In this document: positions 1 to 8,350 of the stretch, piece after piece
Layout: every line of letters starts with the position of its first letter
How positions within the stretch are numbered: position 1 is the stretch's first letter
Translations under genes and position numbers: made by a program
Notes under the pieces: generated by a model
Told to the model about the DNA's origin: nothing
Databases searched by the model: none
What the model saw: only the letters and a program-made list of their open reading frames with translations
Assembly (NCBI RefSeq): GCF_000304355.2
Contig: NC_018227.2
Span: forward strand, 1,674,001 to 1,738,000
Source of the DNA: Methanoculleus bourgensis MS2
GTDB lineage: Archaea > Halobacteriota > Methanomicrobia > Methanomicrobiales > Methanoculleaceae
Reading direction: 5' to 3'
Length of the DNA stretch: 64,000 bases

Positions 1-82
1 AGAGGGCGGGGCTAAAAAAGGGTAGTTATTCCCTGTAGATCCTTGAGGAGATAGAGGTTTTCTGGTCCTCTCTTTTGCAGGG

Positions 83-355
83 TCAGTACTTCCGGTAGAT
101 TTTGCTTCGATTTCCGACCTCTATTACGGTGATAACCATCGTATTACCCTCGATTACGAGAATTACCCGATACTGTCCCACACGAAGAGAGTACACCGGA
201 GTGCTCTGGTGTCCTTTCAGTTTCTTAACGTGAGATTGAGGATGCGGCTCGTCTGCCAGAGCATAGAGCTCATCTTTAATCCGTTGGGCGTCAGGATCCG
301 GGATCTTGTTGAAATCTCGCTCGGCACCCGGTAGAATGATCAGTCGCCAGATCAT
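83..355 (-). CDS. RelE/ParE-family toxin
   Basis: This 90-residue basic protein has the RelE-fold signature: an N-terminal strand and helix with 'AERDFNKIPD', a central 'VKKLKG', then 'YSLRVGQYRVI' and the C-terminal 'VIEVGNRSKIYRKY'. Family members cleave mRNA, usually on the ribosome, and are neutralised by the protein encoded just upstream. The start overlaps the antitoxin stop by 4 nt (ATGA), the usual arrangement of such operons. No frameshift is seen and the length is normal for the family. The family call is firm; the cleavage specificity cannot be read from the sequence. Confidence 0.85.
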   Translation of the reverse strand: MIWRLIILPGAERDFNKIPDPDAQRIKDELYALADEPHPQSHVKKLKGHQSTPVYSLRVGQYRVILVIEGNTMVITVIEVGNRSKIYRKY

Positions 356-582
356 TCAAGGCCCCGTTCCCGAACAACCTCCTCGAAGGGGCGACCCCGA
401 CCAGCTCGTATGTCTGCAATCCCCTCCTCGATCTTTTTCAAGGTCTCTTCGCTTAATGGTTCTGGGTCATATGCCATGTCCAGAAGGCGGTTCAGTGCCT
501 CGTCATAACTCTCCCGGGGGTGGATTTTCATGTCATCCAGGCGGGACTTTGTCTCTGGCCGAAGTTGGATTGTCGTAACCAT
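352..582 (-). CDS. antitoxin of the relBE-like pair
   Basis: This 76-residue acidic protein begins 'MVTTIQLRPETKSRLDDMK', a ribbon-helix-helix-like N-terminus, and has an acidic C-terminal half expected to wrap the toxin. It is followed directly by the RelE-like toxin with a 4-nt overlap, so the two form a two-gene operon. A 7-bp inverted repeat overlaps the start codon, which fits autoregulation. It resembles the product at 12561-12818 in layout (basic head, then '..IKAGR/IRAGR..' near the end), so the two antitoxins may be distant paralogs. Confidence 0.8.
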   Translation of the reverse strand: MVTTIQLRPETKSRLDDMKIHPRESYDEALNRLLDMAYDPEPLSEETLKKIEEGIADIRAGRGRPFEEVVRERGLE

Positions 583-612
583 AGTTACCCATAGGTGACT
601 ATGGAGTATAAG
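579..612 (-). promoter_or_regulatory. promoter and palindromic operator of the toxin-antitoxin pair
   Basis: Perfect arms CCATAGT (579-585) and ACTATGG (598-604) flank a 12-nt spacer and include the antitoxin ATG (580-582). On the minus strand a TATA-like CTTATACTC lies about 25 nt upstream of that ATG, so the transcript is probably leaderless. The palindrome would sit between the TATA box and the transcription start. Autorepression is inferred. Confidence 0.55.
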
Positions 613-791
613 GATTTCCGTGGATGAAATGTACCTTCTCGAATCCCTGAACGGTCCTCATTCGCTCAAGTGCATGCCGGACAAAATGATTCACCTACTC
701 ATCACCCCGGGGCGTGCCCGGTTTTAGATGGGATCGCTCCCGCATCAACATATTCCCGCGGCGGGGGCGGGACCGGGCTTCCCGGAGAATC

Positions 792-1616
792 CTATCTCCG
801 GTAGATCGCATCAAAGACCGCGACCTGCGAAGCGTAGAACCCGGCGGGTTTGCGGTACTCGAGGCTCACCGGGACTTCGGGGCGAGCCCGGATGCACCGC
901 ACGACCTCGTGGAACGGGAGCCCGCCGCCGGGGTGGTCGAGCGGGAGGTGGCGGTCGGCAATGGAGCCATCTTCAGTGTTTGAGAGGTGGAAGTGGCGGA
1001 TGTTGAGCGCCCGGAAGGGTTCGAGGGCCTCGGGGTAGGGGATTTTGAGGTAGTTTGCAGCACAGTAGAGGTGCGCAAAGTCGAGGCAGAACCGCGTTAT
1101 CTTCCCGCCGGCGAGGGTTGTGAGTTCCTCGGCCGTGGTCCCAAGCATTGGGCGGCCCCGGAAGACCGCCGGGAGGTTTTCGAGGGTGAAGCGGGGGTCG
1201 AAGTGGCGGTCGAGGAACCGGGAGAACTCATCCAGAGCAGCGGAGCGTCCTCCCGGTTCGTACCACCCCGCGTGGATGATGATCGTCTCTGCACCGAGGG
1301 CGTCTGCGGCCTCGAGGGTCTGGTTCATGGCCTGCTCGATATGCTTCTTGATCTCGGTGAGCGGCCGGTCGTTATAGGCCGCCGGGGCGCAGGGGTTCAC
1401 CCCGTGGCCGTGGTGGGGTGCGTGGACGGTCGCCGGGATGCCGGACGCAGCGATTGCCGCGAGGTCCCGGCTGAAGGTCTTTCCCGGGATGACCCTGACC
1501 TGGATGTGGTCGATACACCCGCGGGCATAGAGGGCTGCAAACCCCCTGAGGAGTGCGGTGTCTGTCGTCCTCAGGGTGGCCCCGATGCGATACGGCCGGG
1601 GTTTACTCTCCGGCAT
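792..1616 (-). CDS. TIM-barrel sugar-phosphate isomerase/endonuclease IV-like protein (second copy)
   Basis: This protein of about 274 residues looks like the xylose isomerase-like/AP endonuclease 2 TIM-barrel superfamily. Visible metal-site-type motifs are 'VHAPHHGHGVNPCAP', 'ETIIIHAGWYEPGG', 'TLENLPAVFRG', 'FCLDFAHLYCA' and 'RHFHLSN'. The longer open frame is rejected because its first 41 codons lie inside the upstream paralog and look like shadow sequence. An ATG at 1616 gives an N-terminus that aligns with the paralog and a 14-nt overlap with it. The substrate is unknown. It could be a sugar isomerase/epimerase or a DNA-repair-like enzyme; tandem duplication is clear. Confidence 0.75.
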   Translation of the reverse strand: MPESKPRPYRIGATLRTTDTALLRGFAALYARGCIDHIQVRVIPGKTFSRDLAAIAASGIPATVHAPHHGHGVNPCAPAAYNDRPLTEIKKHIEQAMNQTLEAADALGAETIIIHAGWYEPGGRSAALDEFSRFLDRHFDPRFTLENLPAVFRGRPMLGTTAEELTTLAGGKITRFCLDFAHLYCAANYLKIPYPEALEPFRALNIRHFHLSNTEDGSIADRHLPLDHPGGGLPFHEVVRCIRARPEVPVSLEYRKPAGFYASQVAVFDAIYRR

Positions 1617-2433
1617 GGTCCTCCCAGAGCCCGGCAAAGACCCGCACCTGCCGGGCGTAGACCGCTGGCGAGTCCTGCTTGTACTCGAGCGTCGTCGGAA
1701 TAGTCTTGTGCTGCCGGAGCCGGGCAAAGACCGCCACAAGATCGAGCCCGCCGTTGGGGTGGTCGAGTTCGAGGTGCTCGTCGGTGATGGAGCCGCGTCG
1801 TATGTTTGAGAGGTGGTGGAGGGTCACGTCGAGGGACTCGAACCGTTCCAGTTCCTCAGCGAACGAGAGGCCGCGGTGGTTTGTGGTGCAGGCGAGGTGG
1901 GGGAAGTCGAGGCAGAATCGGGTGATCCTCCCGCCGGCGACTGCCGCGAGTTCGCGGGCGTCGTTGCCGAGCAGGGGGTAGCCGGCGTAGACTGCCGGGA
2001 GGTTTTCGAGGGTGAGCCTGGGGTCAAAGTAGCGGTCGAGGAACCGGGGGAACTCATTCAGGGCAGCGGCGTGCTCCCCAGGAAGGTACCTCCCGGCGTG
2101 GAGGACGATCGTCTCCGCGCCGAGGGTGTCTGCGGCCTCGAAGGTCTGGGTCATGGCCTGTTCGATATGCTTCCTGATCTCGGTGAGCGGCCGGTCGTCG
2201 TAGGCCGCCGGGGCGCAGGGGTTCACCCCGTGGCTGTGGTGGGGTGCGTGGATGATCGAAGGGATGCCGGCCGCGGCGACTGCCGCGAGATGGTCTTTGA
2301 AGGCGGGCCGGGGCAGGGGGATGGCCTGGACCTGGATGTGGTCGATTGCGCGCTCTTCGTAGAGCCCTGCGAGCAGCGCGAGTGTTGTTTCGTCATCGAG
2401 CCGCACGGTGCAGCCGAGGTTATAGTCAGCCAA
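1603..2433 (-). CDS. TIM-barrel sugar-phosphate isomerase/endonuclease IV-like protein (first copy)
   Basis: This is the upstream partner of the gene ending at 792 and shares long near-identical blocks with it, for example 'HGVNPCAPAAYDDRPLTEI' against 'HGVNPCAPAAYNDRPLTEI'. The same metal-ligand-type His, Glu and Asp positions are present ('IIHAPHHSHG', 'VLHAGRYLPG', 'TLENLPAVYAG', 'FCLDFPHLAC', 'LHHLSN'). I chose a TTG start at 2433 because TGAGAGGTGA at 2441-2450 sits at normal ribosome-binding distance. The frame remains open upstream to 2469. The two genes form an overlapping operon. Function beyond the superfamily is not resolved. Confidence 0.72.
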   Translation of the reverse strand: MADYNLGCTVRLDDETTLALLAGLYEERAIDHIQVQAIPLPRPAFKDHLAAVAAAGIPSIIHAPHHSHGVNPCAPAAYDDRPLTEIRKHIEQAMTQTFEAADTLGAETIVLHAGRYLPGEHAAALNEFPRFLDRYFDPRLTLENLPAVYAGYPLLGNDARELAAVAGGRITRFCLDFPHLACTTNHRGLSFAEELERFESLDVTLHHLSNIRRGSITDEHLELDHPNGGLDLVAVFARLRQHKTIPTTLEYKQDSPAVYARQVRVFAGLWEDHAGE

Positions 2434-2539
2434 TAGTATGTCACCTCTCAATGGTGTGTGGTGCCGCAATCACCATCAGGATACCGGGGGAAGCGGGGTT
2501 CCAGGGAGCCCGGGTCGCCTTGCGCGAGGTCGGATCTTC

Positions 2540-3395
2540 GTCCACACTCCCGGGTTACCTCTCGCGTCCTTCGCGGTTTCGCGTGATTTTTTAGTATTGG
2601 GGGAACAATGTCTCACGCGAAGGGCGCGAAGCCGCGAAGGTTGTAGCGTTCCCTCCCGTTCCCTCTTCGCGCTCTTCGCGGCTTCGCGTGAGCCTTCGGT
2701 ACAGGGAGGGGATAACATCTCACGCGAAGAGCGCGAAGCCGCGAAGGATGCAGCGTTCCCTTCCTTTCCCTCTTCGCGTCCTCACGCGTGCTTCCGCGTG
2801 AGTCTTCGGTACAGGGAGGGGATATAATCTCACGCGAAGAGCGCGAAGCCGCGAAGGATGTGTCGTTCCACCGCCGTCCCCCTCCCGCGTGCTTCCGCGT
2901 GCGCCCGTTCATCACCGTCTGCACTCATGTTACCTCTCGCGAAGCCGCGAAGGTTGTAGCGTTCCCTTCTTTTCCCCCTTCGCGTCCTTCGCGGCTTCGC
3001 GTGAGCCTTCGGTACAGGGAGGGGATAACATCTCACGCGAAGAGCACGAAGCCGCGAAGGATGCAGCGTTCCCTCCCGTTCCCTCTTCGCGCTCTTCGCG
3101 GCTTCGCGTGAGCCTTCGGTACAGGGAGGGGATAACATCTCACGAGAAGATGCGACGGCCGCAAAGTTTGTAGCATTCCCTTCTTTTCCCTCTTCGCGTC
3201 CTCACGCGTGATTCCGCGTGATTTTTTAGTATTGGGGGAACAATGTCTCACGCGAAGAGCGCGAAGCCGCGAAGGATGTGCCTCCTCCTCCCAATTGGAA
3301 CCCTTCGCGCCTCCCGCTTGATTTTTCGGTACAGGGAGAGAACAATGTCTCACGCGAAACCGCGAAAGAACGAGGGGATACTGGTGATCGCACCG
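2540..3395. repeat. tandem array of ~107 bp palindromic repeat units
   Basis: About seven to eight units begin near 2612, 2720, 2830, 2930, 3033, 3140, 3247 and 3350, roughly 103-110 bp apart. Each unit has a left arm like TCACGCGAAG.GCGCGAAG and a complementary right arm like TTCGCGGCTTCGCGTGA, separated by 20-30 variable bases. Units are joined by a conserved spacer containing TTCGGTACAGGGAGGGG. The arms would fold into long GC-rich hairpins. No gene is supported here: the open frames are artefacts of the repeat. The array fills the interval between the TIM-barrel operon and tRNA-Gln. Confidence 0.85.
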
Positions 3396-3446
3396 AAAAA
3401 AAAGGCTCGCACACCCTCAGGCGAGGGCGGCCTGCTGCATTGGTAG

Positions 3447-3519
3447 TAGCCCGGAGCAGATTCGAACTGCTGTCGCAAGGTCCAGAGCCTTGCATGATTG
3501 ACCGCTACACTACCGGGCT
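3447..3519 (-). tRNA. tRNA-Gln (CTG anticodon)
   Basis: Read on the minus strand, the acceptor arms AGCCCGG and CCGGGCT pair fully with discriminator A. The anticodon stem CAAGG/CCTTG closes the loop CTCTGGA, giving anticodon CTG. The T arm contains GTTCGAATC. There is no intron and CCA is not encoded. The gene lies between the repeat array and thymidylate synthase, both of which end towards it. Confidence 0.95.
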
Positions 3520-3571
3520 ATTCGGCTCTAAAATGTTGTTTGTGGGTCCTAATTAAAGTGACGCCCCGGGG

Positions 3572-4297
3572 TCATACCCGGGATGCCCGGGGGCACTTCC
3601 TGCAGGCCCGGCAGACCTCGGGAATGGGCTGGATCGCGGTGCCCAATTTGCAGAAAGGCTCGATATCGTCGAGATCCCGGAGGTAGTAGACGTGGGGGAC
3701 GAGCGCGATGTGGGTGTAGCGCCCGAGGGCTGCGCCGACCCGGTCGGCGATCGCCTTCTGGAGGTGCACCAGTGCGTACATGTTTGAACCTGCGGCGGAG
3801 AGGATGTCGTTGCTCCGGAAGACGACCTTCATCTCGACCTTCCCGTCCCGCAACAGGCACTGGACGAGCTGCAGGCAGGGGCAGTCATCGAGGTTCTCGT
3901 CGACGACCGGGTTCCAGGTGATCGCGACCGCCCGCCGGGTGGTCGGGGCCTCGGTGAGTTTCCTTGCGATGTAGTCGACCTGGTCGACGTGGACGTCTTT
4001 GCCTTCGGCGCTGAGCCGCTCGCCCCAGTCGAAGAGCCTTCGATGGTAGTCGTACTCGAACTTTGCGTCTGAGCCCCGCAGGAGGTTTTCGGCGTAGGCG
4101 TCCAGGAACCGCTGCTGGAACCGGGAGGCGGGGCTCACCATCGGAGCGCTCTCCGGCGCGGCCACCTCGAGCGCGAGTTCGTCGCACTCGATCGTCGCCT
4201 CCTCGTTCTCGGTCTCCAGCACCCACCCCTTCTCAAGGACGGTCCTGACCGCCAGTTCGTGTGCCCGTGCGAGCGTTGGTGCCCGAATGATCCGCAT
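3572..4297 (-). CDS. thyA: archaeal thymidylate synthase
   Basis: This 241-residue protein carries the thymidylate synthase core: a Cys-containing catalytic segment 'DCPCLQLVQ' followed by 'VVFRSNDILSAAGSNMYAL', corresponding to the canonical QRSxD...N..YA region that binds phosphate and dUMP. It should methylate dUMP to dTMP. In methanogens the C1 donor is probably a tetrahydromethanopterin derivative (family knowledge, not visible here). The start at 4297 ('MRIIRAPTLARAHEL') is preferred because the extra upstream 18 codons have no family-like character. Its length is typical of the short archaeal form. Confidence 0.85.
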   Translation of the reverse strand: MRIIRAPTLARAHELAVRTVLEKGWVLETENEEATIECDELALEVAAPESAPMVSPASRFQQRFLDAYAENLLRGSDAKFEYDYHRRLFDWGERLSAEGKDVHVDQVDYIARKLTEAPTTRRAVAITWNPVVDENLDDCPCLQLVQCLLRDGKVEMKVVFRSNDILSAAGSNMYALVHLQKAIADRVGAALGRYTHIALVPHVYYLRDLDDIEPFCKLGTAIQPIPEVCRACRKCPRASRV

Positions 4298-4728
4298 AGA
4301 AAGTGGTTGGCGTGCAGTGGTAGAAAACCCTCCGGAACGCATCGGGGGCATGCGGCACCAGGTGTGGTGGCCGGGGGTGCCGGGGCGGGCGCACGGCGCC
4401 GGCCTGCCGGCCCGGTACGCACCCGGGGCGCCTTCCTCCCCTCACACTCGCCGGTTTTCGCTGAGTAAGATTTTTATCCTCGGAGATGTATGAACCGCGA
4501 TGATCCGGGAATGAAGCTGAATCCTGGCGTATTCGGGGCGTTTTGCAGCATTGTGGTGCCTTTTGGAGACGTCAGACACCCGGTCGACCACAAAGGATAT
4601 ATTAAGTGTTCCACAAATATTGTGACATATTCCGTGATTCGGAGTATAGAGCGTGGTGAACCCGTATTCGACGTCTGTCGAGTACCTCGCGTTCACATTC
4701 CCTCATGTCATCACAATGGAGGTATAGT
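4298..4728 (+). promoter_or_regulatory. intergenic region with S-layer gene promoter and inverted repeat
   Basis: About 430 bp separate thyA from the divergent S-layer gene. A TATA element GATATATTAA lies at 4596-4605, followed at 4612-4624 by the inverted repeat CACAA-ATA-TTGTG. The ATG at 4729 is preceded by a good GGAGGT at 4718-4723, so the transcript would have a leader of about 100 nt, as expected for a highly translated surface protein. A second AT-rich patch (GATTTTTATCC, about 4470) could be another promoter. No coding region is supported in the interval. Confidence 0.5.
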
Positions 4729-7008
4729 ATGAAGAGTATGACAAAATTGATGATTGTTGCCATGCTTCTCGTGGCTGCACTGGTGGTTGCACCGGCTGCT
4801 GCGCGGAATATTATGACGAATGGCACCAACGTCTTTGTAGGTGAAGAGAATCTTAACTTCGCCGCCGCTGGTAGTAACTTTAGCACTACCACCCAGTTAG
4901 TCCACTACACTGGTGAGGTTGGTAAGAGTTCAACCGACAAGACCATCACAGTGACTGGTGGCGTTGTTAGCGAACTTCTCAAAGGCATACCGGTTGGGAA
5001 TTACTATGATCCCGCCAACACTCTGCATTACGTCAACGTCCAGAATCCTGAATCAACGCTTGACATAATGCTGAACTCGTCCCCGAAGGATTCCGTAAAC
5101 GGTAAGTCCATCACCCGGGGTACGGGGCTGGACTTCAAGTTCTATAGCAACGTTGACTTTGGTGGCACTGGCGCCACGGCAAACGTAGAGATCACTCTGC
5201 CCGGTGGCGGTGTGGTGACGACTTACGACGGCACCCCCCTGACGTTTGGTGCCAATGGGCAGACCCAGTACATACCCAATGTCGTCTTTGGGCAGGCTGC
5301 CGAGGCTGGAACCTACACTGCCGTAGCAAAGTGGGCCCGGAGCACTGACTTCTTCGGCAAGGACTTCGACTCCAAGCCTGTGACCTTTGAGGTCCTCACA
5401 AAGCCGCTTGCCCTCTCGGCTAACAAGGACAGCGTCGTCCGCGGGAACAGTTTCACCGTGACGGTCACCGCCGAGTCGAGGACGGAATACATCCTGTCCG
5501 TCAAGAGCGGAGGTAACGACAGTCCGCTGATCACACCTGGCCAGACCGCGGTCAACTATACAGTTGCTGGTGAGACTGACTGGAACAGGACTGTTAAGAC
5601 CAACGCCGGCGGCACCGCGACTATCCAGTTCAACACCACCGCCACCGGCGCCTTGAAGACCGACGATAAGACGTTCACTATCCGTGTAGATAACCTCAAA
5701 GGAGACAAAAACGATGAGGTCAAGGTGAAGGTCGAGGGAGGTAGCGTCACCATCACGGCGTCCGGAACCGGTACCTACTACATCGGCGAGGAGATCACTC
5801 TATCCGGCACCTGCACCGAGGGTAAAACGGTCTACCTCTTCATGACGGGTCCGAACCTCGCGAGCAACGGCGTCGACATCGAAGATCCCAATGAGCAGGT
5901 TGTAACCGGTCAAGGTAACTCAACCACGGTGGATGTCGAGGCTGACGACACTTGGTCCAAGAAGTGGGACACCGCCAACCTGCCTCTCGATGCCGGCAGT
6001 TACACGATCTACGCTGTCTCAGCGGACGTGGACAAGAGCAAACTCTCTGATGCCAAGTACAGCACGGCCTCCATCTCGCTCCGGTCCGGATACATCTCCG
6101 CGACCACGAGTGGCGCTACCGTCGCGAAGGGTGACAAACTGATAATCTCCGGAACTGCACAGGGCAACCCGGACGAGGTGTACATCTGGATATTTGGCAA
6201 GAACTACTACGGTACGCCTAACAGCAGAACTCTGAATGCAGAGAAAGTCTCCGTTGAGTCCGACGGCAGCTTCGAGCATGAACTCAAGTCCGCGGACACG
6301 AAAGATCTCGCTGGAGGTCAGTACTTTGTCATCGTCCAGCACCCGATGACTGGTGATTCTGGAATCGAGTGGAACGATACTTCGATTTGGGGATCGGGTA
6401 TAAACACGGTGCGGCTCACTGGTCTGCAGGCACCCGCAGCGGCGACCGCATTGATTGACGCACTCGACTCTCCGAACATTCCGGACACCTACGTGAAGCT
6501 CACGTTCGTCGTCGAGGAGCCCCAGCTCTTCATCGATCCGATCGGTGACAAGGCTGCGGGCAGCAAGTTCACGATCTCCGGCACCACGAACCTCGCGGTC
6601 GGCAACACGCTGAACATCGACGTGACATCCGCCGCGTTCCAGCCGGGCCAGAAGACTGAGGCTTCTGCCTTCTCCGGGTTTGGCGGCTCTGCAGTCGTCC
6701 AGAAGGGTGACGGCATGAACACGTGGTCTTTCGAGGTTGACGGAACTAGTTTCAAGGTCGACCAGTACATCGTTACGGTTGAGTCTATCGAAGCTAGCAA
6801 GACCGCGACTGCGCTCTTCAACGTAGTTGAGAAGGAAGAGGCCACCCCGACCGCAGAGGTTACGACCACCGCACCCGCCGGTGAGGTAACCACCACCGCA
6901 CCCGCCGGTGAGGCAACCACCGAAGCTACTCCGACCCCCGGGTTTGGAGCGCTTGTTGCCCTGGCTGGTCTTGGTGCAGTTGCCTTCCTGGTCCTGCGCC
7001 GGAAGTAA
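4729..7008 (+). CDS. S-layer-type surface protein with PGF-type C-terminal anchor
   Basis: The 759-residue product has an N-terminal signal peptide ('MTKLMIVAMLLVAALVVAP'), a mature start resembling methanogen S-layer proteins ('NIMTNGTNVFVGEENLNF'), and repeated beta-sandwich segments with 'G..YYIGEEITLSGTCTEG' and 'KGDKLIISGTAQGNPDEVY' spacing. A Thr/Pro/Glu-rich stalk follows ('EVTTTAPAGEVTTTAPAGE'), then 'TPGFGALVALAGLGAVAFL' and a basic tail. The last part matches the PGF-CTERM sorting signal, which archaeosortase replaces with a lipid anchor. The start was set by GGAGGT nine bases upstream. T-rich ATTTTTTATTT just after the stop probably terminates transcription. Confidence 0.88.
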   Translation: MKSMTKLMIVAMLLVAALVVAPAAARNIMTNGTNVFVGEENLNFAAAGSNFSTTTQLVHYTGEVGKSSTDKTITVTGGVVSELLKGIPVGNYYDPANTLHYVNVQNPESTLDIMLNSSPKDSVNGKSITRGTGLDFKFYSNVDFGGTGATANVEITLPGGGVVTTYDGTPLTFGANGQTQYIPNVVFGQAAEAGTYTAVAKWARSTDFFGKDFDSKPVTFEVLTKPLALSANKDSVVRGNSFTVTVTAESRTEYILSVKSGGNDSPLITPGQTAVNYTVAGETDWNRTVKTNAGGTATIQFNTTATGALKTDDKTFTIRVDNLKGDKNDEVKVKVEGGSVTITASGTGTYYIGEEITLSGTCTEGKTVYLFMTGPNLASNGVDIEDPNEQVVTGQGNSTTVDVEADDTWSKKWDTANLPLDAGSYTIYAVSADVDKSKLSDAKYSTASISLRSGYISATTSGATVAKGDKLIISGTAQGNPDEVYIWIFGKNYYGTPNSRTLNAEKVSVESDGSFEHELKSADTKDLAGGQYFVIVQHPMTGDSGIEWNDTSIWGSGINTVRLTGLQAPAAATALIDALDSPNIPDTYVKLTFVVEEPQLFIDPIGDKAAGSKFTISGTTNLAVGNTLNIDVTSAAFQPGQKTEASAFSGFGGSAVVQKGDGMNTWSFEVDGTSFKVDQYIVTVESIEASKTATALFNVVEKEEATPTAEVTTTAPAGEVTTTAPAGEATTEATPTPGFGALVALAGLGAVAFLVLRRK

Positions 7009-7021
7009 CCCTGACTAACTA

Positions 7022-7037
7022 ACCCTATTTTTTATTT
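7022..7037 (+). terminator. T-rich terminator after the S-layer gene
   Basis: The sequence CCTATTTTTTATTTC begins about 14 nt after the S-layer stop codon. Archaeal RNA polymerase terminates at such T tracts. No stable hairpin precedes it. Confidence 0.45.
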
Positions 7038-7124
7038 CGCGCTGTTTTGGTGAGCGGTTTTTCGGGTACGGGACGGTGCCGCTACCGGTGGTTATTCTGC
7101 GCACTCCGGGGTTTTACCGGTCGC

Positions 7125-7545
7125 ACGCGTGAGACCCTCGTGCCCCCACGCACCGAAAGACTCACGCGAAGCCGCGAAGGACGCGAAGAGTGAAAGGAAG
7201 GGAACGTTACATCCTTCGCGGCTTCGCGCTCTTCGCGTGAGACTCTCTTGCCCCCACGTACCGAAAGACTCACGCGAAGACGCGAAGGGCGCGAAGAGGA
7301 GATGCTAACGGTGATGAACGGCCTTCACGCGGAAGCACGCGGGAGGCGCGAAGAGGGAAAGGAAGGGGACGCTACATCCTTCGCGGCTTCGCGCTCTTCG
7401 CGTGAGACTCTCTTGCCCCCACGCACCGAAAAACTCACGCGAAGACGCGAAGGACGCGAAGAGGAGATGCTAACGGTGATGAACGGCCTCACGCGAAGGG
7501 CGCGAAGAACAAGGCTGGAGGCGGGCGAACTTCCGCGTGAGGCAG
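7125..7545. repeat. second cluster of the palindromic repeat family
   Basis: Three to four units carry the arms TCACGCGAAG..GCGAAG and CTTCGCGGCTTCGCGCTCTT, joined by a spacer GACTCTCTTGCCCCCACG.ACCGAAAGAC. That spacer is the reverse complement of a variant of the 2540-3395 spacer (core TTTCGGTACGTGGGGGC). This cluster therefore belongs to the same family in the opposite orientation. The open frames across it are composed of repeat sequence and are not supported as genes. Confidence 0.8.
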
Positions 7546-7737
7546 CCAGGGATATCCGGGAGTATCAGATACCTCGCTCAACTACGCCAGGAGTGCCGCG
7601 ATGGTGTGACCGTCCTCGTGTACAGCCATCCGGCGGGGAATTTTATCCCGACGCTGAAAGAAGCACCCGTTGTCTATGCACCTATCGGGCTTGTCGTCGT
7701 GGGGCTGCTTGCCTTCGCGCTCAGGCGTCGGGAGTGA
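7537..7737 (+). pseudogene. fragment of a membrane-anchored protein C-terminus
   Basis: The last ~40 codons read '..VTVLVYSHPAGNFIPTLK' and then a hydrophobic segment 'VVYAPIGLVVVGLLAFALR' with a basic end, like the C-terminal anchor of a secreted archaeal protein. The 5' part runs into palindromic repeat sequence and lacks a signal peptide or credible start. I read it as the surviving 3' end of a surface-protein gene truncated by the repeat cluster. It could instead be a small one-helix membrane protein. Confidence 0.35.
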
Positions 7738-7913
7738 TCGTGGTGGGTGTATACTGATGACCTCTCCCGGTCACAACGACAAACCCCATTTTTCGCAGCC
7801 CGTCTCCCGGTAAACCGGATCGTTATTCACGCAGTTGGGACCCGGGCCGTATCGAGCCGGAGATCGATAGCCACCTTTACTTTTTGTTCCGCACGACCTC
7901 TCTTTGTGATAGA

Positions 7914-8129
7914 ATGAAACCTGCAGGCACACAACGCGCCGGTGGGCCCGTGGACTATCTCCATCAGGAGGATGCCGGTATACAGTTGTACACCGCCGGA
8001 AATGCACAAAGTTACACTGCCATTGACATCAGAGGCAGGATATCAGAGCAGTATCTTCCGTTAGAGAGCGTCCGGAGACCTGAACTGCTCAGTGCTCGCT
8101 CTGCAGGCGAGTGGGAGGTGTGTCAGTAA
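7914..8129 (+). CDS. small hypothetical protein (weak)
   Basis: An open frame of 71 codons starts at an ATG preceded by an AT-rich stretch (CTTTACTTTTTG) that could act as a promoter. The predicted product begins 'MKPAGTQRAGGPVDYLHQ'. I recognise no family. Its last codons enter the 22-bp tandem repeat, which supplies the stop, so it may be a truncated remnant. The rest of 7740-8108 holds nothing else I can support. Confidence 0.2.
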   Translation: MKPAGTQRAGGPVDYLHQEDAGIQLYTAGNAQSYTAIDIRGRISEQYLPLESVRRPELLSARSAGEWEVCQ

Positions 8130-8350
8130 GGTGGATGAGGTGTGTCAGTAAGGTGGATGAGGTGTGTCAGTAAGGTGGATGAGGTGTGTCAGTAAGGTGG
8201 GGGAGGTGGATCAGTAAGGTGGATGAGGTGTGTCAGTAAGGTGGATGAGGTGTGTCAGTAAGGTGGATGAGGTGTGTCAGTAAGGTGGATGAGGTGTGTC
8301 AGTAAGGTGGATGAGGTGTGTCAGTAAGGTGGGGGAGGTGGATCAGTAAG
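8109..8350. repeat. 22-bp tandem repeat (about 11 units)
   Basis: Eleven consecutive copies of GGTGGATGAGGTGTGTCAGT+AA can be counted by their CAGTAA ends. Units 5 and 11 share a variant, GGTGGGGGAGGTGGATCAGT. The variants are exactly six units apart, which points to duplication of a six-unit block. There is no unique spacer between units, so this is a minisatellite and not a CRISPR. It abuts the dispersed inverted repeat that begins at 8346. Confidence 0.92.

Noticed and set aside
2540-3395. Possible CRISPR or coding region in the 107-bp array
   Set aside because: The spacers are themselves conserved and the arms are palindromic within a unit. The open frames are created by the repeat and differ in frame between units.
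8109-8350. Possible CRISPR array
   Set aside because: The 22-bp units follow each other with no unique spacers and no cas gene is present.
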